A stretch of 6,148 nucleotides of DNA from NCBI GenBank assembly GCA_947372405.1, contig CANBTO010000324.1, positions 1 to 6,148 on the forward strand. Direction: 5' to 3'. Both the position numbers and the translations under genes were made by a program. The notes beneath the pieces were generated by a model. The model did no database searches. It saw nothing but the letters and a program-made list of their open reading frames with translations, and had not been told where the DNA came from. Positions 1 through 5,758 of this stretch are shown piece after piece. This DNA is from Verrucomicrobiaceae bacterium (GTDB lineage Bacteria > Verrucomicrobiota > Verrucomicrobiae > Verrucomicrobiales > Akkermansiaceae). Positions within the stretch are counted from its first letter, which is position 1. Each line of letters begins with the position of its first letter.

Positions 1-84
1 CACATTAACGTGAGCTTGGGGCCGGTTTTACCAATAAAAATGGATGAATTCCCGTTGGCCCACGAGTGGCGAATTATGACATAG
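1..84 (+). CDS. possible C-terminal tail of an upstream gene (partial)
   Basis: Frame 1 is open from the left edge to a TAG at 82-84, giving 27 residues that end in HEWRIMT. The piece is too short to assign to a family and no motif is visible. If real, it is the end of a same-strand gene whose stop lies 83 bp before the transporter start. An internal ATG at 40 could equally give a meaningless 14-codon frame, and an open stretch of this length is expected by chance. Only sequence to the left of the window would decide. Confidence 0.2.
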   Translation, partial: HINVSLGPVLPIKMDEFPLAHEWRIMT

Positions 85-167
85 TGATCGCGAGTCTTGT
101 TCGCTTGACTCCCCTCGCTGATTTGCAAGTCTCCCCACACGACATAAAACCTGCCGAACGTACCGAC
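85..167 (+). promoter_or_regulatory. probable leader/promoter region of the amino-sugar operon
   Basis: This 83-bp stretch precedes the first operon gene and should hold its leader, and possibly its promoter. A TTGACT hexamer lies at 105-110, but no acceptable -10 box follows at 16-18 bp, so no sigma-70 promoter is claimed. A perfect 5-bp inverted repeat, GAGTC-N10-GACTC (92-96 and 107-111), overlaps the TTGACT and could be half-sites of a repressor operator. That is weak, since arms this short occur by chance. No Shine-Dalgarno sequence is visible before the ATG at 168. Confidence 0.25.
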
Positions 168-1901
168 ATGAGCCAAAATCCAGCGACCGGTACTGATACC
201 GATAAAAGCAGTTATAATCGACTCCTCCTTCTCGTCGCCGGGTTCGGCGGACTGCTTTACGGCATCGACATCGGGATCATCGACCCCGCGCTCGGCTATC
301 TTGGGAAAACCATTTCCATGACCGAGGAGAATAAGTCGGTCATCGTCGCGGCGGTTTTGGGTGGCTCGATGTTTGCCTCGGTGATTGCCGGGTTTTTTGC
401 GGACCTGCTAGGCCGCAAGTTGATGATGTTGATCAGCGCGGTGATGTTCGTCGCGAGTGTCGCGATCATTTTCACCTCGCAAAGTTATGTGCCGTTGCTA
501 CTCGGGCGTATCCTCCAAGGCATGAGCGGTGGCGTCATTGCAGTGGTTGTTCCGCTCTATCTAGCAGAGTGTTTGAAATCCGACACGCGTGGCAAGGGTA
601 CTTCCATTTTCCAATTCATGCTCACTTTCGGCATCGTCGCGGCGGCATTCGTCGGCGACTATTACACGAAGCACGCGGAGGCGGCCATCGACCTTGCGGC
701 TGGAGATCAAACAGCGATCATCGCCGCAGCCAACCATGCGTGGCGCGGGATGTTCCTCTCCGTGATTTATCCGGGGCTCTTGTTCTTGATCGGCGGTTTC
801 TTCATTTCTGAGTCACCCCGCTGGTTGTATCGCAAGGGGCGCAAAGAGCAGGCCCGCGCAGCAATGCTGCGCTCTCGCACAATGGCTGAAACGGATTTGG
901 AACTTGCTGAATTGGAGACTGCTTTGACCCACGAACATGCGAAACCCAAGGTCAGTTTCGGCGAGTCTTTGGGCGAAATTTTCACCCAACGGAAATACAT
1001 CATCCCCTTTCTCATCGCCTGCGTCGTCCTTGGCTGCACCCAAGCCACCGGGATCAATTCGATTCTTGGCTTCATGAGCACCATCCTCCAGCAAGCTGGC
1101 TTGAGTGCGGCCGCCGCCTCGAAAAGCGGACTCTGGATCAAGATCCTCAACTGCTTAATGACCGTCGTCGCCGTGATGCTGGTGGATCGCAAGGGACGCA
1201 AATTCCTCCTGACCCTCGGCACCGGTGGCATCATTCTCTCGCTCATCGTCAGTTCCGCTGTGTTCTACTCGTTTGAATCAAAGCGGGTGGACGTTAAGGA
1301 AAAAGTCGAGAAGCTGATTTCCGCAGACACTCTGTATATTGATTTAACGAAAGTTGATTTGGGCCAGATCGTCGAGGTTGGGCAGCCGATGCAGCTTTCC
1401 ATTCTCTATGCGTATGGCGAGAAGCAGGGCATCACCGTTGCCATCAGCAACGATACCAAGACCCGCGTGCTCAAGGTCTCGCCAATACCGGGTGACAAGG
1501 AAAATGCCGCTAAGCCATTGCGCATCATCCGCGCACTGGCAGGACCGGTTCCCACCGAGACGACCGGCATTTTGATTGCCGTTTGTTTGGCGTTTTTCAT
1601 CGCCTTCTTCTCCGTCGGCCCGGGAGTTTGTGTCTGGCTCGCTCTCTCAGAATTGATGCCGACCCGCATCCGCTCCGTGGGCATGGGCGTCGCGTTGTTA
1701 GTCAATCAGGGCGTTTCCACCGGCATCGCCGCGTTTTTCCTACCGATCGTTGGCAACTATGGCTACTTCGCGATGTTCGCTTTCTGGGCCGCGTGTACGG
1801 TGGTCTATTTCATCACCGCCGCATTTTTTCTACCAGAAACCAAAGGCCGGACACTGGAGGAAATCGAAGAGCACTTCGAAGGCAAAAAATCACCCCGCTG
1901 A
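168..1901 (+). CDS. MFS sugar porter (amino-sugar/monosaccharide:proton symporter type) with large periplasmic insertion
   Basis: This is an inner-membrane sugar transporter of the MFS sugar-porter family, 577 residues. TM1 starts near residue 18. The intracellular motif GRK is at 82-84. A full match to the sugar transport signature 2 pattern spans L116 to R141 (G118, G122, Y131, E134). ESPRWL follows at 215-220 after TM6, the TM7 motif ATGIN at 293-297, DRKGRK at 340-345, and the C-terminal PETKG at 556-560. Typical members have about 450-500 residues. The excess is mostly a hydrophilic stretch at about 370-465 between TM9 and TM10, which should face the periplasm. The ATG at 168 was chosen over the GTG at 66 because MSQNP gives a normal short cytoplasmic N-terminus and the extra 34 residues resemble nothing. 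It is the first gene of the operon and its TGA is 2 bp before the kinase ATG. Substrate GlcNAc or a related sugar is inferred from the neighbours only. Confidence 0.93.
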   Translation: MSQNPATGTDTDKSSYNRLLLLVAGFGGLLYGIDIGIIDPALGYLGKTISMTEENKSVIVAAVLGGSMFASVIAGFFADLLGRKLMMLISAVMFVASVAIIFTSQSYVPLLLGRILQGMSGGVIAVVVPLYLAECLKSDTRGKGTSIFQFMLTFGIVAAAFVGDYYTKHAEAAIDLAAGDQTAIIAAANHAWRGMFLSVIYPGLLFLIGGFFISESPRWLYRKGRKEQARAAMLRSRTMAETDLELAELETALTHEHAKPKVSFGESLGEIFTQRKYIIPFLIACVVLGCTQATGINSILGFMSTILQQAGLSAAAASKSGLWIKILNCLMTVVAVMLVDRKGRKFLLTLGTGGIILSLIVSSAVFYSFESKRVDVKEKVEKLISADTLYIDLTKVDLGQIVEVGQPMQLSILYAYGEKQGITVAISNDTKTRVLKVSPIPGDKENAAKPLRIIRALAGPVPTETTGILIAVCLAFFIAFFSVGPGVCVWLALSELMPTRIRSVGMGVALLVNQGVSTGIAAFFLPIVGNYGYFAMFAFWAACTVVYFITAAFFLPETKGRTLEEIEEHFEGKKSPR

Positions 1902-1903
1902 CC

Positions 1904-3286
1904 ATGGCCACATCATCGCCCAAACTTGCCATTCCCGCGCCGCTGGACTCTGGGTTCCAGCCCGCGATCCGATTCAACCGTGAATATGTCCGGAGCGTGC
2001 GGGCGTCCGGCAAGGGCGTGCCACTGGTGCTCGGGCTGGAGCGCGAATGTGGCCTGCTCTCGCGATTTGAAACCCTCGTCAGCCCGGTGCCCGATGCCGC
2101 GACCGTGCTTTATGTCGAGCGGTTGGTGAAATTTTTGCTCTGGGCCCGCGGCGGCTGGAAGCTCCATGTCGGCGGCCCCGCAGTGATCGGCGAGTTCATT
2201 CGCAAGACTTACTCGGCACGCGGTGCGCGCAAGTTCGATTGCGAGATGATGGCCCTCGCCTACGGGCGGAAATTTGAAGTCGTCCTCACCACCGCCGACC
2301 GGGTCCCTGCCGCCAAAGACATGGAAGTCGCGGCTGGCGGACATCTCAAAGGTTGCCGCATCGGCTTCGACTTGGGCGCGAGCGATTACAAAGTTTCCGC
2401 CGTGGTCGATGGCGAGGCGATCTTCACCGAGGAAACTCCGTGGGATCCGAAAATCCAGACCAACCCGGAATATCACTATCACCACATTTCCGCCGCACTC
2501 CATCGCGCTGCGGCCTGTATGCCCCGGGTGGACGCCATCGGCGGCAGTTCCGCTGGTATCATCGTGGACAACGAAATCCGCGTCGCCTCGCTGTTACGGG
2601 CGATCCCAAAAAAACTTTTCCCCACCGCCGCCGCCGTTTTCAAGCGCATCACGAAGGAATGGAACGTGCCGCTGGTGGTGATGAACGACGGCGATGTCAC
2701 GGCGCTCGCGGGGGCGCTTTCGCTCCAACAGACAGGCATGTTAGGAATCGCGATGGGTTCCAGCGAAGCCGCCGGTTTCATGGATAAAAAAGGCCGCATC
2801 CTTGGCTGGCTCAACGAACTCGCCTTCGCCCCGGTCGATTACAATCCGCAGGCCGTAGCCGACGAGTGGTCCGGCGACATCGGCATCGGCGCACTGTATT
2901 TCTCGCAACAAGCCGTCAACAAACTCCTGCCTGCGGCGAAAATCAAATTGCCCAAGGCCATGGATTTGCCCGAGCGTCTCAAGGAGGTCCAAAACCTGAT
3001 GGCTGCGGGTGACGAACGGGCCGCGAAAATCTACGAAACCATCGGCGTCTATCTCGGCTACACGATCCCTCACTACTTGGATTTCTACGATTACGAGCAC
3101 ATGTTAATTCTCGGCCGCGTGACCACGGGAACAGGCGGTGACATCGTTCTAACCAAGGCACGCGAGGTCCTAGCGAAAGAATTTCCCGAAGCCGCCCATG
3201 CGGTCGAAATGCACGTGCCCGACGAAAAATCCCGCCGCGTTGGTCAGGCAGTGGCGGCGGCGAGCCTGCCCAAAGCGAAAAAATAA
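1904..3286 (+). CDS. divergent ROK-like sugar kinase with about 150-residue N-terminal extension
   Basis: A 460-residue cytoplasmic protein of the ROK / sugar-kinase actin-like ATPase fold. The phosphate-1 motif is GFDLGAS at 154-160 (D156, G158). The catalytic-Asp region is MNDGDVTALAG starting at M260; D262 aligns with the ROK catalytic base, where the usual motif is NDAN. A glycine/serine phosphate-2 loop is GIAMGSSE at 281-288. Classical ROK proteins have about 300-320 residues and a zinc site (GH followed by Cys-rich CGCxGC). Here the matching place reads LNELAFAP (303-310), with neither the His nor the cysteines. Residues 1-150 precede the ATPase core and match nothing I recognise; a KLHVGGP segment lies in them. 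The start is the ATG 2 bp after the transporter stop; the frame is open further upstream only as overlap with the transporter. Position between a sugar porter and deacetylase/NagB suggests phosphorylation of GlcNAc or glucosamine. A regulatory or non-catalytic role is possible. Confidence 0.8.
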   Translation: MATSSPKLAIPAPLDSGFQPAIRFNREYVRSVRASGKGVPLVLGLERECGLLSRFETLVSPVPDAATVLYVERLVKFLLWARGGWKLHVGGPAVIGEFIRKTYSARGARKFDCEMMALAYGRKFEVVLTTADRVPAAKDMEVAAGGHLKGCRIGFDLGASDYKVSAVVDGEAIFTEETPWDPKIQTNPEYHYHHISAALHRAAACMPRVDAIGGSSAGIIVDNEIRVASLLRAIPKKLFPTAAAVFKRITKEWNVPLVVMNDGDVTALAGALSLQQTGMLGIAMGSSEAAGFMDKKGRILGWLNELAFAPVDYNPQAVADEWSGDIGIGALYFSQQAVNKLLPAAKIKLPKAMDLPERLKEVQNLMAAGDERAAKIYETIGVYLGYTIPHYLDFYDYEHMLILGRVTTGTGGDIVLTKAREVLAKEFPEAAHAVEMHVPDEKSRRVGQAVAAASLPKAKK

Positions 3287-3290
3287 GTTG

Positions 3291-4148
3291 ATGCAACTTC
3301 ACTATCCCACTGCTGGAATTTTCATCCCCGACGGCAAGCCCGAGAATGAGGCGCTTTCACGCATCACCCACCTCGGCATCGGCGCACATCAGGACGATCT
3401 TGAGTTCATGGCGTTCCATGGCATCCTCGCCTGTTTCGCCCGCGATGACCGATGGTTCGGCGGCGTCACCTGCACCAACGGTGCCGGCAGTTCCCGCAGT
3501 GGCCCTTATGCCAATTTCACGGATGCGGAAATGATGACCATCCGCCGTCAGGAACAAAACACCGCCGCCGTCGTCGGTGGCTTTGGCGCGATGTTTCAGC
3601 TCGACTATCCGAGCAGTGCGGTGAAATCCCCGACCGCGCAGGAGCTCAAGAACGATCTTAAACAAATACTAACAGAGACCCGCCCCGAGGTGGTTTATAC
3701 CCACAATCCCGCTGACAAACACGACACCCACATCGGCGTAACGATCGCGGCACTGCAAGCCATGCGCGAGCTACCGCGCGACCAACGACCGAAGCAAGTC
3801 ATCGGCTGCGAAGTCTGGCGGAATCTCGATTGGCTACCCGATGCCGACAAGGTGCTGATGGATGTGAGCGGTCGCGACAATCTAGCAGCCGCCTTGAACG
3901 GGATCTTCGATTCGCAAATCGCTGGCGGCAAACGCTACGATCTCGCCACCCTCGGTCGCCGCTCGGCCAACGCGACTTTTTTCGATTCCCACGCCACCGA
4001 CTCCGCCACGCAGCTCATCTTCGGCATCGACCTCACTCCGCTGGTGGCTGACGAATCGAAGGACATCATTGAATTTGTCTGCGGCTTGATCGATCAATTC
4101 AATGCCGACGTGCGCCGGAAGCTCGGCCAAAAACTCGGAACGATCTAA
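3291..4148 (+). CDS. PIG-L/LmbE-family zinc-dependent N-deacetylase
   Basis: A 285-residue protein of the PIG-L (LmbE, MshB/BshB-like) superfamily, which removes acetyl groups from N-acetylglucosamine-type substrates. The first metal motif is AHQDDLE at 32-38. By comparison with MshB, H33 and D36 should bind zinc and D35 act as general base. The second motif, THNPADKHDTH, spans 137-147 with H147 as third zinc ligand and H144 in the conserved PxDxH position. There is no signal peptide or membrane segment, so it should be cytoplasmic. The start ATG lies 4 bp after the kinase stop; the frame extends upstream only inside the kinase gene. The stop overlaps the nagB start (TAATG). With a sugar kinase before it and NagB after it, the likely substrate is GlcNAc-6-phosphate (or GlcNAc), filling the place of NagA. 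The substrate is inferred; the family assignment is firm. Confidence 0.92.
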   Translation: MQLHYPTAGIFIPDGKPENEALSRITHLGIGAHQDDLEFMAFHGILACFARDDRWFGGVTCTNGAGSSRSGPYANFTDAEMMTIRRQEQNTAAVVGGFGAMFQLDYPSSAVKSPTAQELKNDLKQILTETRPEVVYTHNPADKHDTHIGVTIAALQAMRELPRDQRPKQVIGCEVWRNLDWLPDADKVLMDVSGRDNLAAALNGIFDSQIAGGKRYDLATLGRRSANATFFDSHATDSATQLIFGIDLTPLVADESKDIIEFVCGLIDQFNADVRRKLGQKLGTI

Positions 4149-4918
4149 TGGAAATCATCATCCAACCCACACCGGAAGCCGCAACCGATGTCGCCGCGAG
4201 GATCATCGCACGCCTGCTGCGCGAAAAGCCGGATGCGGTGCTCGGACTCGCCACCGGCAGCACTCCGCTGCGACTCTATCAGGTGTTAGTGGATATGAAT
4301 CTCGACTGGAGCGGGGTCACCACTTTCAACTTGGACGAATACATCGGACTGCCGCGCGAACACTCTCAGTCCTACCACAGCTTCATGTGGGAAAATCTTT
4401 TCCGTCATGTGAACATCAAGCGGGAAAATGTCCACATTCCCGACGGCAATGCGGCGGACATTCCCGCGTTCTGCGCGGCGTACGAGGCCGCCATCCGCGC
4501 GGCGGGCGGGATCGACTTGCAAGTGCTCGGCATCGGCACCGACGGTCACATCGGCTTCAACGAACCGACCTCTTCACTGGCCTCGCGCACGCGCATCAAG
4601 ACGCTCGCGCCGCGCACCCGCAAGGACAACGCCCGCTTCTTCGGCAGTGAGGAAGCCGTGCCGCATCACGTCATCACCATGGGCATCGGCACCATCATGG
4701 AAACGCGATTGAATCTACTGTTAGCCTTCGGCTCCAGCAAGGCCGGTGCCATCGCAGAAGCAGTCGAGGGGCCGCTCACATCGCTCAATCCGGCCTCCAT
4801 TCTCCAGATGCATCCGGTCGTGAAAGTGTGTCTCGACGAACCGGCGGCAGGCCTCTTGCAACGGGCGGAATACTATCGCTGGGTTTATGACAACAAGCCC
4901 GCGTGGCAAACTTTCTGA
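4148..4918 (+). CDS. nagB: glucosamine-6-phosphate deaminase NagB
   Basis: A 256-residue cytoplasmic enzyme converting glucosamine-6-phosphate to fructose-6-phosphate and ammonia, the last step that joins amino-sugar catabolism to glycolysis. The phosphate-binding loop is GLATGSTP at 33-40. FNLDEYIGLP at 60-69 carries D63, equivalent to E. coli D72. GIGTDGHIGFNEP ends at P140 with D132, H134 and E139, equivalent to D141, H143 and E148. The SSLASRTRIK segment (142-151) keeps S142, R149 and K151, which align with E. coli S151, R158 and K160 of the allosteric GlcNAc-6-P site. Length is close to the family norm (about 240-266). Its ATG shares one base with the deacetylase stop, so translation is probably coupled. 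It is the last gene of the operon and gives the clearest evidence for an amino-sugar pathway. Confidence 0.96.
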   Translation: MEIIIQPTPEAATDVAARIIARLLREKPDAVLGLATGSTPLRLYQVLVDMNLDWSGVTTFNLDEYIGLPREHSQSYHSFMWENLFRHVNIKRENVHIPDGNAADIPAFCAAYEAAIRAAGGIDLQVLGIGTDGHIGFNEPTSSLASRTRIKTLAPRTRKDNARFFGSEEAVPHHVITMGIGTIMETRLNLLLAFGSSKAGAIAEAVEGPLTSLNPASILQMHPVVKVCLDEPAAGLLQRAEYYRWVYDNKPAWQTF

Positions 4919-4919
4919 A

Positions 4920-4945
4920 ACGCTCCCGCGTCGCATCAGGAGCGT
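4920..4945 (+). terminator. hairpin just after nagB, possible operon terminator
   Basis: ACGCTCC (4920-4926) pairs perfectly with GGAGCGT (4939-4945) around a 12-base loop, one base after the nagB stop codon. A small GGAC/GTCC hairpin follows at 4946-4959. There is no T-rich run after either, so this is not a textbook intrinsic terminator. It may be an mRNA 3'-end stabiliser or a Rho-assisted end point. Confidence 0.4.
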
Positions 4946-4982
4946 GGACCTTACTGTCCCCTCTTCCGGTGCCCACCGTATC

Positions 4983-5071
4983 TGTTAACCTGCCAGTGGG
5001 CGGAAAGGCGGCGGTGGTCTGCCGCAGGTGCCGTGACCGCTCCGCCTGTTCGCTGCAGCGCATGGTTAGGC
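4983..5071 (-). repeat. attC-like imperfect palindrome (candidate integron cassette recombination site)
   Basis: On the minus strand this begins with GCCTAAC (5071-5065), a perfect match to the R'' core RYYYAAC, and ends with GTTAACA (4989-4983), which matches only 5 of 7 positions of the R' core GTTRRRY. Between them the two halves pair: AACC with GGTT, TGC with GCA after a bulge, CAG with CTG, GGCGGA with TCCGCC, then GCGGT with ACCGC nearer the loop. The length of 89 bp lies in the attC range. It lies 18 bp after the stop of the minus-strand gene, where a cassette attC belongs. A minus-strand reading frame through it gives NHALQRT followed by GGAVTAP, a phrase I recall from many spurious hypothetical proteins, which hints at a dispersed family. 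The degenerate R' and large bulge leave doubt: it could instead be another repeated hairpin. Confidence 0.45.
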
Positions 5072-5532
5072 GTTTCCGGGCCGCGTTGTCTATTTGGCTG
5101 CACGCTTGTAGGTGCCATCCAAATAATCGCCCTGGCGATTGTGAATCGTAAGTCGTCCATCGGGTGTGTAAGCGAGTATGTAAGTTACCGGGTTTGGGTG
5201 TGGGTAGCGCTCCGTATTCGTTGCGATGATGAGCTTGTCTTCTTTGAGCTTCCACGAGACGAGTCGCATGGAATGAATGCCAATGAACTCACCGGTTCCG
5301 TTTGTGTGGAGGGTGAATCCCTCCTGCTTGTCACCGATGCCGGTGGTATTGGGACGAATCCAGCGTCCCGGCACCTTCGATGAGTCATCGGAACTGAGGG
5401 CCGTTGAGCACAGGATGATGAGACTGGTAATGGATGTGATGATGACACGCATAGACCGATAAATGAATACGGAGTGCAGGTTAGAATCTTTCAAAAACAT
5501 TTCGTTCACGGGAGACGCGAGGAAACGTCTAA
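4989..5532 (-). mobile_element. candidate single integron gene cassette carrying the lipocalin-like gene
   Basis: Read on the minus strand, the segment has the order of a gene cassette: GTTAGAC core at 5533-5527 (GTTRRRY, all positions match, with the G left outside the cassette), 74 bp later one short gene (5452-5090), then an RYYYAAC core and a hairpin closed by the final G at 4989. The outer cores extend into a longer inverted repeat: plus-strand GTTAGGCGTTTCC (5065-5077) and GGAAACGTCTAAC (5521-5533) match in 12 of 13 positions. Unit length would be 544 bp. The DNA inside is less GC-rich than the flanking genes (29 of 60 bases at 5221-5280 against 39 of 60 at 4501-4560). No integrase gene or second cassette is visible, so it would be a solitary insertion or the edge of an array. 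Confidence 0.4.
5090..5452 (-). CDS. small secreted lipocalin-like protein
   Basis: A 120-residue predicted exported protein. The start at MRVIITS gives a compact Sec signal peptide (MR, then hydrophobic residues to about 19, cleavage probably near ALS-S at 19-22). The alternative GTG at 5509 would place 19 polar residues in front and spoil the signal. A cysteine lies in the hydrophobic core (LIILCS), but the residue before it is Leu, so a lipobox is unlikely. The mature part has GRW early, then QEGFTLHTNGTGEF and LVSWKLKEDKLII, close to the GxW...QGFxL...WK...DKLIL pattern of small lipocalin-like proteins common in Bacteroidota. That predicts a beta-barrel that could bind a small hydrophobic ligand; no ligand is suggested. 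It runs opposite to both neighbours, ends 171 bp from nagB and has no visible Shine-Dalgarno sequence. Its flanks look like a gene cassette. Confidence 0.7.
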   Translation of the reverse strand: MRVIITSITSLIILCSTALSSDDSSKVPGRWIRPNTTGIGDKQEGFTLHTNGTGEFIGIHSMRLVSWKLKEDKLIIATNTERYPHPNPVTYILAYTPDGRLTIHNRQGDYLDGTYKRAAK

Positions 5533-5538
5533 CATTGT

Positions 5539-5567
5539 ATTATATGACAAGTCGCATTTCACCTGAA
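5539..5567 (-). promoter_or_regulatory. candidate sigma-70 promoter for the lipocalin-like gene
   Basis: On the minus strand a perfect TATAAT (5544-5539) lies 17 bp downstream of a weak -35, TTCAGG (5567-5562, 3 of 6 matches). Transcription would begin near 5532, at the first bases of the candidate cassette, leaving a leader of about 80 nt before the ATG at 5452. The box lies outside the cassette, like an external cassette promoter. The TATAAT stands out in this GC-rich sequence; the -35 does not. Confidence 0.4.
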
Positions 5568-5758
5568 TCTCCATGCTATGCGACTCGTCGTCGAGTGCGG
5601 AATCTCACGACTCTGCCGAATCACGCCGGCTTCGTGGGCTTCCTGCGGAGTGCGAGACTCGCCGGCGAAACGACCACGCTCCTTGACGGGACTGAGATGT
5701 CGGCCCACGGAACATCCTTGACGCTCGGGGGGCAATAGATTGGAAAGACGCGGCACCC
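5545..5758. other. intergenic region without a supported gene; small inverted repeats
   Basis: This region separates the lipocalin-like gene promoter from the GH1 gene. The + strand frame from 5463 to 5738 runs antisense over the start of the lipocalin-like gene, is rich in Arg/Ser/Thr and shows no domain, so I do not call it. Visible structure: AGTCGCAT (5550-5557) with ATGCGACT (5578-5585), ACTCG (5583-5587) with CGAGT (5592-5596), the 8-bp palindrome CGCCGGCG (5660-5667), and CCTTGACG twice (5681-5688 and 5716-5723). The two TTGACG copies could be -35 boxes, but no -10 box follows at proper spacing. Confidence 0.5.
5550..5596. repeat. overlapping inverted repeats able to form two exclusive hairpins
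   Basis: AGTCGCAT at 5550-5557 and ATGCGACT at 5578-5585 form a perfect 8-bp stem with a 20-base loop. The last three bases of the second arm (ACT) also open a tighter hairpin, ACTCG-TCGT-CGAGT (5583-5596). Both cannot form fully at once. The position is just upstream of the minus-strand promoter, and far upstream of the GH1 start. Confidence 0.35.

Noticed and set aside
105..133. TTGACT at 105 as a sigma-70 -35 box for the operon
   Set aside because: The hexamers 16-18 bp downstream do not resemble TATAAT, and the first AT-rich candidate (CATAAA at 143) is over 30 bp away.
66..167. GTG at 66 as start of the transporter, adding 34 residues
   Set aside because: The extra N-terminus has no counterpart in the sugar-porter family, the ATG at 168 gives the normal short cytoplasmic lead into TM1, and the extension would overlap the open frame ending at 84.
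1583..1903. Upstream extension of the kinase frame inside the transporter gene
   Set aside because: It is an out-of-frame shadow of the transporter's last third; the ATG at 1904 directly follows the transporter stop and begins a sensible protein.
4951..5160. Minus-strand 69-residue frame containing NHALQRTGG
   Set aside because: It overlaps the end of the lipocalin-like gene in another frame and is explained by translation through the attC-like hairpin; composition is not protein-like.
5463..5738. Plus-strand 91-residue frame
   Set aside because: It starts antisense to the upstream side of the lipocalin-like gene, crosses the candidate cassette boundary and promoter, is rich in Arg, Ser and Thr, and has no recognisable domain or ribosome site.
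5683..5740. TTGACG at 5683 and 5718 as promoters of the GH1 gene
   Set aside because: No -10-like hexamer occurs at 16-18 bp from either; the AT-rich bit near 5735 is only about 11 bp from the second.
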